A DNA stretch of 55,378 bases from Magnetospirillum sp. (GCA_016183945.1 JACPDP010000042.1:1-55378), one strand, 5' to 3'; shown: positions 25,553 to 34,383, counted from the stretch's first letter. Program-made: numbers and translations. The notes: generated by a model not told the origin, from the sequence alone.

Positions 25553-26640
25553 GAACAGGACTCCTTGATGCGCTGGATGACGGGCGCGAACAGCTCGGGG
25601 GTGGTGGCGGAAAAGCGCGAGAAGCCCTTGAGGCAGGGCTCGGCGAAGTCGGGACGGTAATAGACCAGGTCGGCCAGACCGGCGTGAACCCGCGGGGCGC
25701 GTTCCCCGAAGGCCACATGCAGGAAATTGCCGCGGCCGGACAGGGTCTTGAAGCCCATGGCGATCATGGCGCCGAGGAACAGCGCCTTGCCCTCCATCAG
25801 CCGCCCCACCGAGGCCTGCATGGCGTCGCTGTGGTCGAGCATGCGATCGAAGGCGTGCACCGCCACGGTGTTGACCTCGTACATGGGCCGCACCTTGTGC
25901 AGCATCACCGCCACCTCGGGCGAGGCGATGGCGTAACCGATGCGCAACCCGGCCATGCCCCAGGCCTTGCCGGTGGAGCGCGCCACCACCAGGTGCGGGT
26001 GGCGCTCGATCCACGGCGCCACCGTGTCGGGATGGAAGGGGTGATAGGCCTCGTCGATCAGGATCAGCGCCCCCGCCGCACCGGCGGCGGCGGCGATGGC
26101 CTCCAGCGCCTCGGGGGCGAACACGGTGCCGGTGGGGCTGTCGGGATTGGGCAGGCACACCAGCTTGGGCCGCTCGGCCTTGATGGCGGCGATGACGGTT
26201 TCGGCGTCGAGACGGGGGCCGGCCGGGCTGGGTTGATAGCCCATCCCCACCGCGCGGGCGCCGAAGATGCGGCAGTAGACCGGATACATGGCGAAGGTGG
26301 GAACGGTGTGCAGCACGGTGTCGCCCTCGGCGACATAGGCCTCGAACACGCTGCGGATGACGCCGTCGGAGCCGGCCGCCAGCAGCAGGTTGTTGGCGGC
26401 GCAGCCGACCCAGCCGGCCAGCTTGGTATAGAGCGCGGCCGAATCGGGATAGGTGAAATAGGCCTCGGCCGGAAGCCCGCGCATCACCCCCGCGACCACC
26501 GCCGACAGCGCCGGGTCGGTGTTCTCGTTCTTGTCGAGCCACAACATCGCCGGATCGCGCGGTTGCGCCTTGGTCCAGTCGGGGCGGCTCAGCGCCGGAT
26601 TGGCGACGGGCTTGCGGGGAGGCGGCGGGGCGGCGGTCAT
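25549..26640 (-). CDS. Class I/II PLP-dependent aminotransferase (HisC-like)
   Basis: The 363-aa fold-type I aminotransferase shows LPNPDSPTGTVF (cofactor and substrate site), IDEAYHPF (PLP pyridine Asp) and RSTGKAWGMAGLRIGY, with Lys225 as the Schiff-base lysine. The HisC-like subgroup is unusual in sugar pathways, where DegT/DnrJ-type enzymes normally do this job. It may transaminate an acyclic keto acid or an aldehyde-bearing sugar. It is coupled by a 4-bp overlap to a Gfo/Idh gene. Histidinol-phosphate aminotransferase itself is unlikely because no other histidine gene lies nearby except the sugar-type hisH/hisF pair. Confidence 0.85.
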   Translation of the reverse strand: MTAAPPPPRKPVANPALSRPDWTKAQPRDPAMLWLDKNENTDPALSAVVAGVMRGLPAEAYFTYPDSAALYTKLAGWVGCAANNLLLAAGSDGVIRSVFEAYVAEGDTVLHTVPTFAMYPVYCRIFGARAVGMGYQPSPAGPRLDAETVIAAIKAERPKLVCLPNPDSPTGTVFAPEALEAIAAAAGAAGALILIDEAYHPFHPDTVAPWIERHPHLVVARSTGKAWGMAGLRIGYAIASPEVAVMLHKVRPMYEVNTVAVHAFDRMLDHSDAMQASVGRLMEGKALFLGAMIAMGFKTLSGRGNFLHVAFGERAPRVHAGLADLVYYRPDFAEPCLKGFSRFSATTPELFAPVIQRIKESCS

Positions 26641-26650
26641 GGCGGGCTCT

Positions 26651-28375
26651 TCAATGACGGTCGGTCTCGATCGCCATTTCGGCCAGGATGGCGTCGATGG
26701 GATCGGGACCCGACAGGCGGATCAGGGGCTCGAAGCGCTCGAACGGATAGGGTTCGCCGCCCTCGATGGCGTCGATGCGTCGGATCATCTCAGCGGCGTC
26801 CTTTACCATGAGATCCGGAAAGTTTTTATAGTAGAAATGCTCAAGCTCATCGACATCGATGACGAACGACGCCACCCCGAACTGAATGGCCTCGGCCCCC
26901 AGGGTGGTGCCGTTGGACAGCGCGTAGGACACCTTCGACAGCAGCTCGTAAGCGTCGTCCGAAGGGTGGATGGCGACGTTGCCGGGCGCCGTCGCCATCA
27001 TCCGGTCGAACCAGGCGGTGAAGGCGTCGTCCCGCATCGGCTTGGTCTTGATCCACACCGTGCGGTCGGGATAGTGCCGGGCCAGCGCGAACACCTCGTC
27101 GAGCATGCGCGGCGAGTTTTTCGCCACCGACAGCAGATAGGCGATGTCTCGCGATCGGGGTACCGCGCCGTGGCGTTCCGCCGAGAAATGCAGGCCGCCG
27201 ATCGGGATGACCTGCGTGCCGACCGGCCAGGAGTTGTGGTAGAGCCGCCGGTAGATGTCGAGGCCGATGACGAAGATCTTGTCGCAGTCGATGTCGCGGA
27301 ACTGCGAGACGTAGGTGTTCATGGGAATGCCGTGCATCAGCCCCAGGGTGACCACCCCCAGTTCCCGCAGCACCTCGTTGCGGACCACGTGATCCACTGA
27401 GTATTCGTCCCGCCCCCAGAAGAATCTCGGCCGGTACATGGCGTGCAGGGCGGAGAACACCAGCCGCTTGAACGGCATGGTGCAAAGCTGGCCGAACAGG
27501 CCGGGTTCCAGCCGCCGATGGACCGTCCACAGGGTCCGCCAATCGCCCATGGCGGCGGCCAGCAGCCGCGCGGCACTCGCCGGGGTCAGCCTCGTGTCGC
27601 CCAGGCGGCTTCCGTGAGTGCCGGCGAATTCGGTGGCGTAACGCCGCGCGATCTCTTCGGTGCGGAACAGCGGCAGGACCGTCCTTCCCGCGGCCGACAC
27701 CCGCCGGAGGATCGTCGCCTCGACCGGGCTGATGACGTCGGCGGCGAGGTGAACCGGCTCCTCCGCCGGGAGGCGGAGGCGCAGTCTCGGCGCCACCCAG
27801 GCCAGGGTTCCCACCACCGCGGCGGCCAGATTGAGCAGGTTCCACAACGCGGCGGCACCGCCGCTGTCGGCATGCCGGTAGGTGCGAGGGCCACCGAAAT
27901 ACAGCCGGTGGACGAGGTCGAGGTGGCGGGGCGCCCCCTCCAGGACCCAACTGCCGGCCGGCAGGCTCGCCCCGGCCCATTCGGCGAACAGGAGGACGAA
28001 GACGACGGCGTTGGTGTAGTCGGTCACCGCCTTTTGCAGGGCATAGCCGTAGCGGGCGGTGAAGGCGTCGCCACGGCCGCGATAGCCAAGGGCGTCGTGC
28101 AGGCGGTCTTCGATGTCGAGCTGGACCGAGTTGTAGATGCCGCGCCCGGGCACCCCCTCGATCCAGGGCAGGTCGGGGGAGACCGCCGCCAGCGGCTTGA
28201 CCAGACCCCGGCCGATCAGGCGGCCGACCACCGCGTCGAGCAGCGGCGCCGCCATGCGCACCAGGGGCAGGGTCCGGACGTGGTAAACCTCGCGGCCCCG
28301 CAGGCCGAGCCAGACCATCCTGAGGATGGTCAGCTCATTGGCGACGATGCAGTGTTTCAACGACGACTCAGGCAC
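26651..28375 (-). CDS. Putative GT-B-like glycosyltransferase, unrecognised family
   Basis: The 574-aa protein has no clear membrane segment. The C-terminal half contains TLGLMHGIPMNTYVSQF, KTKPMRDD and LSNGTTLGAEAIQFGVASFVIDV. The last is a pattern typical of the donor-binding region of capsule and polyglycerol-phosphate-type transferases. The N-terminal 250 residues match nothing I know. It starts with GTG at 28375, 8 bp inside the end of the MptE-like gene, so the two are coupled. It is the same general type as the genes at 10014-11540 and 42991-44835 (all large, soluble, GT-B-like). Confidence 0.65.
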   Translation of the reverse strand: MPESSLKHCIVANELTILRMVWLGLRGREVYHVRTLPLVRMAAPLLDAVVGRLIGRGLVKPLAAVSPDLPWIEGVPGRGIYNSVQLDIEDRLHDALGYRGRGDAFTARYGYALQKAVTDYTNAVVFVLLFAEWAGASLPAGSWVLEGAPRHLDLVHRLYFGGPRTYRHADSGGAAALWNLLNLAAAVVGTLAWVAPRLRLRLPAEEPVHLAADVISPVEATILRRVSAAGRTVLPLFRTEEIARRYATEFAGTHGSRLGDTRLTPASAARLLAAAMGDWRTLWTVHRRLEPGLFGQLCTMPFKRLVFSALHAMYRPRFFWGRDEYSVDHVVRNEVLRELGVVTLGLMHGIPMNTYVSQFRDIDCDKIFVIGLDIYRRLYHNSWPVGTQVIPIGGLHFSAERHGAVPRSRDIAYLLSVAKNSPRMLDEVFALARHYPDRTVWIKTKPMRDDAFTAWFDRMMATAPGNVAIHPSDDAYELLSKVSYALSNGTTLGAEAIQFGVASFVIDVDELEHFYYKNFPDLMVKDAAEMIRRIDAIEGGEPYPFERFEPLIRLSGPDPIDAILAEMAIETDRH

Positions 28376-29402
28376 ATCGGCCGATGAAGTCGCTCAGCGG
28401 CGTCCATTCGATGCCGTCCCCGAACAGAATGCCGCCGCCGGTGCAGTTATAGGTCCGGCACTCGGCGTCTGGAACCATCTCAAGGAACGATTGGCGGAAC
28501 CACAGATAGGGCGTGTCGGTGTAGAACCAGGTGTTGGTGTGCGGGTTGAGAAATTTCACGAACAACTTATCGAGGTTCTCTTCGCCCACCAGCTCGATGG
28601 CGGTGTAGTAGTACTGGGTGCACTTATGCGGCGTGCCGTCGTAATAGGAAAAGTCCATCCCGGTCAGCGCCACGTGCTTCTTGCCCAGCACCGCATGGGC
28701 AATCATCCAGGAGGCCGAGCCGACATTGCCGCCGGCATTCATGCAGGGACGGCGGTGCATGCGGTAGAGCTGTCGGGTGGCACTGTCGGGCTCGTCGGGA
28801 TCGTCGAGCATGGGGTTCCACCAGTGGACCTTCATGCCGGCCTGGATCACCCGGCGGGTCACCGACGGCGCCGAGGTGGTGGCGAGGGCGATATTGATCT
28901 TGTGGCCCTCGGCGTTCAGCCGCTCCACCAGCGCCCGGTTGGCGACGAGGTCGTCGGCGAAGGCGCGGTCCATGTCCTGGCGGCGGAAATAATCGTCCTT
29001 GTCGATGGCGTCCTGGCAGAGGTTGGGATCGCCGAACCACCGCACCACATGGCTCGCATGCGGGTCCAGGGTCACCACCAGATGCGGCACGATGCCGTTG
29101 CGCAGGCAGTAATACAGCGCGCTGTCGGTGGCGATGATGGTGCCCTTGTAGCCGGTTTCCTTGATGTGCCTGATGGGGTCGTGGAAACGGATGCTGGGAC
29201 CGGCGGCGATGACGATGGCGCTGTCGCCCTCGCCCAGCGGCTTGTCGCGCAACTCGGCCAGCGAGGTGCCGTAATCGGCCACCGCCAGGTTCTCCCGGGC
29301 GTTCGACAGGGCGACCTCGCCGTACCGGTCCCAGGTGATGCGCTCCATCTGATTGACGAGCTCGCGGGCGAGTTCCCCGCCCTCGGTGATCAATTCAGTC
29401 AT
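28368..29402 (-). CDS. MptE-like (DUF115, Maf-related) protein
   Basis: The 344-aa protein contains the DUF115/MptE-like fold: AIVIAAGPSI near residue 62, IIATDSALYYCLRNGIVPHLVVTLDP, and MNAGGNVGSASWMIAHAVLGKKHVALTGMDFSYY. The same domain forms the core of motility-associated factor (Maf) proteins, which transfer nonulosonic acids to flagellin, and of archaeal hydroxymethylpterin diphosphokinases. It lacks the long N- and C-terminal extensions of full Maf proteins. A near-twin of the same length lies at 40078-41112. In this setting a glycosyltransferase-like role with legionaminic-type sugars is more likely than pterin metabolism. Confidence 0.82.
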   Translation of the reverse strand: MTELITEGGELARELVNQMERITWDRYGEVALSNARENLAVADYGTSLAELRDKPLGEGDSAIVIAAGPSIRFHDPIRHIKETGYKGTIIATDSALYYCLRNGIVPHLVVTLDPHASHVVRWFGDPNLCQDAIDKDDYFRRQDMDRAFADDLVANRALVERLNAEGHKINIALATTSAPSVTRRVIQAGMKVHWWNPMLDDPDEPDSATRQLYRMHRRPCMNAGGNVGSASWMIAHAVLGKKHVALTGMDFSYYDGTPHKCTQYYYTAIELVGEENLDKLFVKFLNPHTNTWFYTDTPYLWFRQSFLEMVPDAECRTYNCTGGGILFGDGIEWTPLSDFIGRCA

Positions 29403-29420
29403 GGTTCAAGCAACTCCATG

Positions 29421-30215
29421 TCATGCGTAACGGGGATCGACCAACAGTCGCTGCGGTGCTGTGTCGAACATGCGCCCCACATCACCGGCGCTCATGTGGC
29501 GCGCCAGGAATTCGGTGGCGATCTCATCGGTGAACTCGCTGTTGCGGGTGTAACGGATCTCCGCCGCCCTGTCCTGGGCGATCGGCTCCAGGGCTTGCAG
29601 CCGGCCGGACTGGAAGGCCTCGGCCAGGCAGATATGCGCCGCCTCCACCGATCGCATGCCCAGCACGAAGGGATCGACCGGTCCCGGCTTGGGGAAGGCG
29701 TGGAACAGGATGCCGCCGGAATCGAGCCCGCGCGTCAGGCGATGGATGGTCGCCCCCACCAGATCGGGGTTGCCGTCGTACAGCGCCCAGAAATTGCACG
29801 AGTTGCCGCGGTAATAGGGCGACACCCCCAGGTGGACGTTGATCGCCTGCCGCTCGACCAGCGCATCGATCAGCGGGCCTTTGATGTAGCTGGAGCCGAA
29901 CACCACATAGAGGTCGGATTGCAGCGCCGGCGCCAGCAGTCCGATATCCATACCGTTGAGATCCTCGAATTTGAGCGACAGGGTGCGGACGTTGGGCGGC
30001 GTGAAGCGCACTCCGCCGAAAACTTCCTCCTCGGCGGCGATGACGCGGGAGAAATAGTCCTGCATGACCTCGGATTTGCGGATGAAGTCGGCCACCGCCC
30101 CGGGAAACACCGTGTTGCATTCCTGGATGGCGAAGACTTCGTCGGCGATGCCGGCCAGACGCTCGATCAGGGACAGGTGGCGCGGCTGGTTGCGGGTGAT
30201 GACGGTGATCTTCAT
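29421..30215 (-). CDS. Formyltransferase-fold protein (sugar N-formyltransferase-like)
   Basis: The 264-aa protein has a C-terminal half that matches the formyl_trans_N fold. INVHLGVSPYYRG provides the catalytic Asn and His, and HRLTRGLDSGGILF provides the catalytic Asp, completing the Asn-His-Asp set of formyltetrahydrofolate-using enzymes. The N-terminal 90 residues are less conserved. The ATG at 30215 overlaps the stop of the deacetylase gene by 4 bp. Deacetylation of an N-acetyl sugar by the neighbour followed by N-formylation here is a coherent two-step modification (inference). Confidence 0.82.
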   Translation of the reverse strand: MKITVITRNQPRHLSLIERLAGIADEVFAIQECNTVFPGAVADFIRKSEVMQDYFSRVIAAEEEVFGGVRFTPPNVRTLSLKFEDLNGMDIGLLAPALQSDLYVVFGSSYIKGPLIDALVERQAINVHLGVSPYYRGNSCNFWALYDGNPDLVGATIHRLTRGLDSGGILFHAFPKPGPVDPFVLGMRSVEAAHICLAEAFQSGRLQALEPIAQDRAAEIRYTRNSEFTDEIATEFLARHMSAGDVGRMFDTAPQRLLVDPRYA

Positions 30216-31135
30216 GCCTGCATGTCCCGCATGATGTTGGTGTGGTCCTGGCGCGGCAGTTCGAGCAGGGAGCGGTTCTCGATGGCGATCATGTCGTCGC
30301 GGAAGCCGAGCGTGATCCCCAGGCGCCGCAGAATGGGCAGCGTCTCGGCGGCATAGGAATTGCGCGGATGCGACATGCACAGCGGCGCCTCGCCCAGCAC
30401 CGCCTTGAGGTGGTCGAAGTTGCGCTGGTATTCGCTTTCCTGCTCGGCCAGCGGCAGGCGCGCCAGCCGCGTCGGGTGGCTGTGGGAGTGCAGCCCGATC
30501 AGGTGGCCGGCGTCCCTGAGTTCGACGAGGTGGCGGTCGTTCATCCACAGTCGGGCTGCGATGTCGCGGCCGTCGAAGCCCTTGCGGTCCATCATTTCCC
30601 GCATCACCGGGTGATACCGCTCGGGTCCCAGCACGTCGTCGCGCAGGTAGCGGAAGATGCGGTCGGTTCGGGTATAGAACGGATAGGCGGACAGATACGA
30701 CTCCGGAACAAAGCCCGCCATCGCCGACGCGTATTCCTCGGGATAGAGGGCGCTCACCGCTTCGCCGAAGCCGTTGTAAAAATCGTCCACCGACGAAAAT
30801 TCCGTCATGCGGAAATGGCGATAGATCTCCAGCGGCTCGATGTTGCCCTGCAACACCGAGGAGTAGACGAACCAGAACGCGGTCAGGCCGAACTGCTTCA
30901 GCACCGGTACGGCGACGTCGTACTGGCACAGCAGGGCGTCGTCGAAGGTCAGGCACAGGTCGGTGTCGCCCAGGGTGCCGGCCAGGGCGCGGCGCATCCA
31001 CTCGTCGGCGGGCAGGATGTGGCGCCGCCCGACATGATCGATCAGTTCGGCCAGCTCTGCGGCGGTGATGGCGCCCTGTCCCCACGGGTGGCGGTGGTCG
31101 CAGAAGTGATGAAACATCAGCCCGTGTGCGGCCAT
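30212..31135 (-). CDS. Polysaccharide deacetylase-like (NodB-fold) protein
   Basis: The 307-aa protein has LCLTFDDALLCQYDVAVPVL, containing the Asp-Asp pair of the NodB motif 1, and GLHSHSHPTRLARL, the His-x-x-x-His-type metal site of motif 2. A later CMSHPRNSY block resembles motif 3. No signal peptide is seen, so it likely acts on cytoplasmic sugar intermediates. The start at 31135 is supported by GAGGGGA just upstream, and the longer frame is rejected. It is coupled to the formyltransferase by a 4-bp overlap and follows the NeuC-like gene. Confidence 0.82.
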   Translation of the reverse strand: MAAHGLMFHHFCDHRHPWGQGAITAAELAELIDHVGRRHILPADEWMRRALAGTLGDTDLCLTFDDALLCQYDVAVPVLKQFGLTAFWFVYSSVLQGNIEPLEIYRHFRMTEFSSVDDFYNGFGEAVSALYPEEYASAMAGFVPESYLSAYPFYTRTDRIFRYLRDDVLGPERYHPVMREMMDRKGFDGRDIAARLWMNDRHLVELRDAGHLIGLHSHSHPTRLARLPLAEQESEYQRNFDHLKAVLGEAPLCMSHPRNSYAAETLPILRRLGITLGFRDDMIAIENRSLLELPRQDHTNIMRDMQA

Positions 31136-31146
31136 GACCGGTCCCC

Positions 31147-32184
31147 TCAATAGGTCGTCGTCTTGTCGAGCAGGCGCTTGTCCAGCGCCACCTCGGCCAG
31201 GATGGCGGCGATGCGCGGGCTGGAGAGGCCGTCGCCGAACGGGTTGACCGCCAGGGTGCAGCGGGCGCGGAAGGCTTCGTCGCCAAGCGCCGTGGCGAGG
31301 GCGGCGGCAATTGCCGCCTCGTCGTGCGGGCAGTTCAGCAGATTGCTGGCCTGGGGCCGGCCGCGCTGGCGGTCGCCGACGTTGACCACCGGCACCTTGA
31401 AGGTGGGGGCCTCCAGCAGGCCGCTCGACGAATTGCCCACCAGGCAGGCGGTGTTGGCCAGCAGCACCAGGAAGTCGTCGCGGTCGACATTGGCGACGGC
31501 GACCACCTGCGGCCGCTGCTTCTCGCGCTCGATCACCCCCAGGATGTCGCGGAACCCGAGGTCCGAGTTGGGATAGATCCACACCAGCGGCAGGCCGGTG
31601 TCGAGGCAGGCCCGCAGCGAGGCCTCCATCTGGCGGTGGGCCTCGTCGCGCTCCACCATCAGCGGATGCTGCAGCAGCAGCAGATAGGGCTGGGTGAGGT
31701 CCAGCCTGCGGCCGTCGATCTCGATGCTGTCGTGGCGGAAATCGCGGGTCACCATGTCGTCGAGCTGGGGCGCGTCGATGTGGCCCGACTTGTCGCCGGC
31801 CTGAATATGGGCCATGGGCAGCCCCATATAGGCGGCGGCGACGCACAGGGCGAAAGTCTCGGCCCGGTCGCCCGACAGCAGGATGATGTCGGGTCGCAGG
31901 GTCTCATAGGCGGCGGCATAGCCGGCGATGGCGGTGCCCATGGCCTTCGACCAGCCCGCCGGTCCGGCCTGGGGCGTCATCGGTACCCGGGCCGAGATGG
32001 GGATGCCGGCGGTGGTGTAAAGGTCGGCGGTGTGGCCCAGTTCCTCCATCAGATGGCTGCCGGTCACCAGGGTCTGAAGCTCGACCCGCGGATCATCCAG
32101 CAGCCGGCGCATGACATTCATGCTGTAGCCCATGGTCGCCCGCGATTCGAGGGTGACGAGGACGCGCCGTCGCCGCCCGCTCAT
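31147..32184 (-). CDS. NeuC-like UDP-GlcNAc 2-epimerase (hydrolysing) with internal deletion
   Basis: The 345-aa product is short; the family is usually about 380-390. The N-terminal half shows LSGDRAETFALCVAAAYMGLPMAHIQAGDKSGHID and the C-terminal half VGNSSSGLLEAPTFKVPVVNVGDRQRGR, both typical. After GHID the sequence jumps at about 31773/31774 straight to APQLDDMV. The usual 40 or so residues between them, carrying the DE-x-x-RH-x-x-TK-x-x-H-x-H block with a catalytic acid, are missing. The frame is kept. Compare 50338-51516, where that segment is intact. The protein is therefore probably inactive. The start at 32184 overlaps the NeuB-like stop by 4 bp. Confidence 0.8.
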   Translation of the reverse strand: MSGRRRRVLVTLESRATMGYSMNVMRRLLDDPRVELQTLVTGSHLMEELGHTADLYTTAGIPISARVPMTPQAGPAGWSKAMGTAIAGYAAAYETLRPDIILLSGDRAETFALCVAAAYMGLPMAHIQAGDKSGHIDAPQLDDMVTRDFRHDSIEIDGRRLDLTQPYLLLLQHPLMVERDEAHRQMEASLRACLDTGLPLVWIYPNSDLGFRDILGVIEREKQRPQVVAVANVDRDDFLVLLANTACLVGNSSSGLLEAPTFKVPVVNVGDRQRGRPQASNLLNCPHDEAAIAAALATALGDEAFRARCTLAVNPFGDGLSSPRIAAILAEVALDKRLLDKTTTY

Positions 32185-33221
32185 GCCAGATCCGCCCACA
32201 AGAGTTGGCGGTCGCCGGTGATGGCGCGGGCGGTGGTGCGCCCGATCACCCGTTCCAGGTCGCGGGCGGCGATGGCGCCTTCGCCGGGAGTGGGCCGCTT
32301 GACCGAGACCATCTTGTCGGTGAGGACGGTACCGGCCGGAATGTCGGCGAGGGAGACCACGCTCTCCCGTGCCCAGGCGACGATCTGGCGCTCCTCGGGG
32401 AAGATTTCGCGGCGGGCGCCGCCGGCCAGGAACACCGCCCGGCAGCCCTTGACCATCTCGCCCAGTTCGGCACCCTCGATGGAGGATTTGTGGTCGGGGC
32501 CGGACTGGGCGCGGTCGAAGGTGAAGTGCTTTTCGATCACCGCCGCCCCCAGCGCCACCGCCCCCAGCGCGGTGTAGATGGTCGGCGTGTGGCAGGACAG
32601 GCCGACCGGCACGCCGAACAGCTCGCGCAGGCGCGGCACCATGCCCAGGTTGACCCGCTCATAGGGGCAGGGATAGGCCGAGACGCAGTGGGTCAGCACC
32701 AGGGGTACGTTTGCCTCGCGGAACACCGCCACGGTCTCGGCGATCTCGTCGAGCAGGCTCATGCCGGTCGACACGATCACCGGCTTGCCCTTGGCCGCCA
32801 GGTGGCGCATGAACGGGATGTTGGTCAGCTCGCCCGAGCCGGTCTTGAACGCCACCACCCCCAGCTCGTCGAGCACGTCGGCCGCCGCCCGCGAGAACGG
32901 AGTGCACAGGTACCGGATGCCGAGCTGGGCGCACAGCGTCATCAGTTGCCGGTGCTGCTCGGTGCTGAAATTGGTCTGGGCGATGGTGTCCCACAGCGAC
33001 AGCTCGAAATTGTCCGACATGGGGACTTCGCGCAGCATCTCGTCTTCGAGGATGTGCATCTGGAACTTGATGGCGTCGGCGCCCATGGCATGGGCGTAGT
33101 GCACCATGCGCTGGGCGATCGCGAAGTCGCCCTGGTGGTTGACGCAGGCTTCGACGATGACATAGGGCGGCTGGCCGTCGCCCACCAGGCGGTCGCCGAT
33201 CTTCACTGTGGTCTGGGTCAT
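32181..33221 (-). CDS. NeuB-family nonulosonic acid synthase (first copy)
   Basis: The 346-aa protein has the NeuB TIM barrel (VIVEACVNHQGDFAIAQRM, KFQMHILEDEM, TGSGELTNIPFM, STGMSLLDE, KHFTFDRAQSGPDHKSS). A C-terminal SAF antifreeze-like domain (about residues 285-346, AGTVLTDKMVSVKRP) caps the active site. The family condenses phosphoenolpyruvate with a 6-carbon amino sugar to give a 9-carbon keto acid. The second copy at 49274-50347 is clearly diverged and belongs to the legionaminic cluster, so this one may use a different substrate. It is coupled by 4 bp to the truncated NeuC-like gene. Confidence 0.9.
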   Translation of the reverse strand: MTQTTVKIGDRLVGDGQPPYVIVEACVNHQGDFAIAQRMVHYAHAMGADAIKFQMHILEDEMLREVPMSDNFELSLWDTIAQTNFSTEQHRQLMTLCAQLGIRYLCTPFSRAAADVLDELGVVAFKTGSGELTNIPFMRHLAAKGKPVIVSTGMSLLDEIAETVAVFREANVPLVLTHCVSAYPCPYERVNLGMVPRLRELFGVPVGLSCHTPTIYTALGAVALGAAVIEKHFTFDRAQSGPDHKSSIEGAELGEMVKGCRAVFLAGGARREIFPEERQIVAWARESVVSLADIPAGTVLTDKMVSVKRPTPGEGAIAARDLERVIGRTTARAITGDRQLLWADLA

Positions 33222-33255
33222 TGGCCTTGGGCCCCCTTGCTGGTCGTCGTCACAT

Positions 33256-33276
33256 CGGCGAGCCATTGGCTCGCCG
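33256..33276. repeat. Perfect 9-bp hairpin in the gap between NeuB-like and epimerase genes
   Basis: CGGCGAGCC (33256-33264) and GGCTCGCCG (33268-33276) pair perfectly around an ATT loop. No run of T follows on either strand, so an intrinsic terminator is not supported. It lies 75 bp from the dispersed repeat at 33348-33372 in the same 175-bp gap (33222-33396), which also holds a GCCGCC/GGCGGC hairpin near 33321-33340. Confidence 0.75.
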
Positions 33277-33347
33277 AGTATTTCGTTGTCCCTCGCCGGG
33301 CGCTCGCATCCGCTCGCTTGGCCGCCGCCTCAATGGCGGCTGTCAGG

Positions 33348-33372
33348 CCTGGAGCGCGGGCGTCCCGCCCGC
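33348..33372. repeat. Dispersed palindromic repeat, second copy (half element)
   Basis: These 25 bases are identical to 6421-6445, the left arm of the palindrome in the AsnB-GT2 gene. The internal GCGGGCG/CGCCCGC forms a 7-bp stem with a TCC loop. Here only one arm is present, in a non-coding gap, flanked by other hairpin-forming sequence. Confidence 0.85.
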
Positions 33373-33396
33373 ATTCAGTTCAAGCGTTCACCGGCC

Positions 33397-34383
33397 TCAT
33401 ACCTTCACCCATTGCGGGACGTCCGGTCCCGGCGGGCTTGATTCCTGTGCCACCCGCCGGATGCCGTCGTCGAGCCCGATCCGGGGGGCATAGCCCAACT
33501 CGGCCGTGGCTTTGCCCGAATCGGCCCAACTGGCGGCCACCGAGCGGGCCTGCCGCTCCGCCGGCACCGGGCGGAACACCACGTCGAGGCCGCTGTCCGG
33601 CGCGATGGTCGCTATGACCTTGCGGGCCAGATCGGCGATGCTGACCACCGCTGCGGGATTGCCGATGTTGTAGAGCTTGCCGCGCGCCACCGGCAGCTCG
33701 ACCATGGCCGCGAAGGCGGCGGCGATGTCGTCGGCATGGGTGTAGCAGCGCACCTGGCTGCCATCGCCGAACACCACCGGCGCCAGACCCTCCCGCAGGT
33801 TGGCGACGAAGGCGTTCAGCGCGAAGCTGCGGCTGCCGCCCTCGCCGTAGACGTTGAACAGGCGGGCGATGGTGAAGCCGAGGCCGGGAAAATCGTGGGC
33901 ATAGCCGCGCACCAGTGTCTCGGCCGCCAGCTTGCTGACCGAATAGACGCTGCGCGGATGCACCTCGGCCGACTCGTCCACCGGATTGGCGGCGGGCTCG
34001 CCATAGACGGCGGAGGTCGAGGCGAAGACGACGTGGCCGACGCCGGTCTCGACGCAGGCATCCAGCACGATCCGCGTGCCGGTCAGGTTGATGTCCATGC
34101 AGTGCAGCGGCTCGGCCTCGGTCTTGACCGGGTGGGTCATGGCCGCCAGATGGATCACGGTGTCGCAGCCGGCCATGGCGCGGCGCAGCAGATGGCGGTC
34201 GAAGATGCTGCCGATGGTGAAGGTGTAGCGGTTGCTGGCCGACAGCTCGGCGAAGGCGTCGCGGTCGCGCATGAACTGCTCGCCCAGGGCGAAGCCCGCC
34301 ACCGTATGGCCGCGCGCGATCAGTTCGCGGGACAAGGCGCGGCCGATCAATCCGCTCGCACCGACAATCAGGACCTGCGCCAT
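33397..34383 (-). CDS. NAD-dependent epimerase/dehydratase (extended SDR)
   Basis: The 328-aa extended SDR has VLIVGASGLIGRAL (NAD-binding glycines), the STSAVYGEP block, and YSVSKLAAE with the catalytic Tyr and Lys. RLFNVYGEG follows. The family includes UDP-glucose 4-epimerases and 4,6-dehydratases; the exact reaction is not shown by the sequence. The start at 34383 is chosen over a longer frame because GTAGGA lies about 8 bp upstream. It follows a 27-bp gap after the methyltransferase stop at 34411 and precedes the 175-bp repeat-rich gap. Confidence 0.87.
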   Translation of the reverse strand: MAQVLIVGASGLIGRALSRELIARGHTVAGFALGEQFMRDRDAFAELSASNRYTFTIGSIFDRHLLRRAMAGCDTVIHLAAMTHPVKTEAEPLHCMDINLTGTRIVLDACVETGVGHVVFASTSAVYGEPAANPVDESAEVHPRSVYSVSKLAAETLVRGYAHDFPGLGFTIARLFNVYGEGGSRSFALNAFVANLREGLAPVVFGDGSQVRCYTHADDIAAAFAAMVELPVARGKLYNIGNPAAVVSIADLARKVIATIAPDSGLDVVFRPVPAERQARSVAASWADSGKATAELGYAPRIGLDDGIRRVAQESSPPGPDVPQWVKV

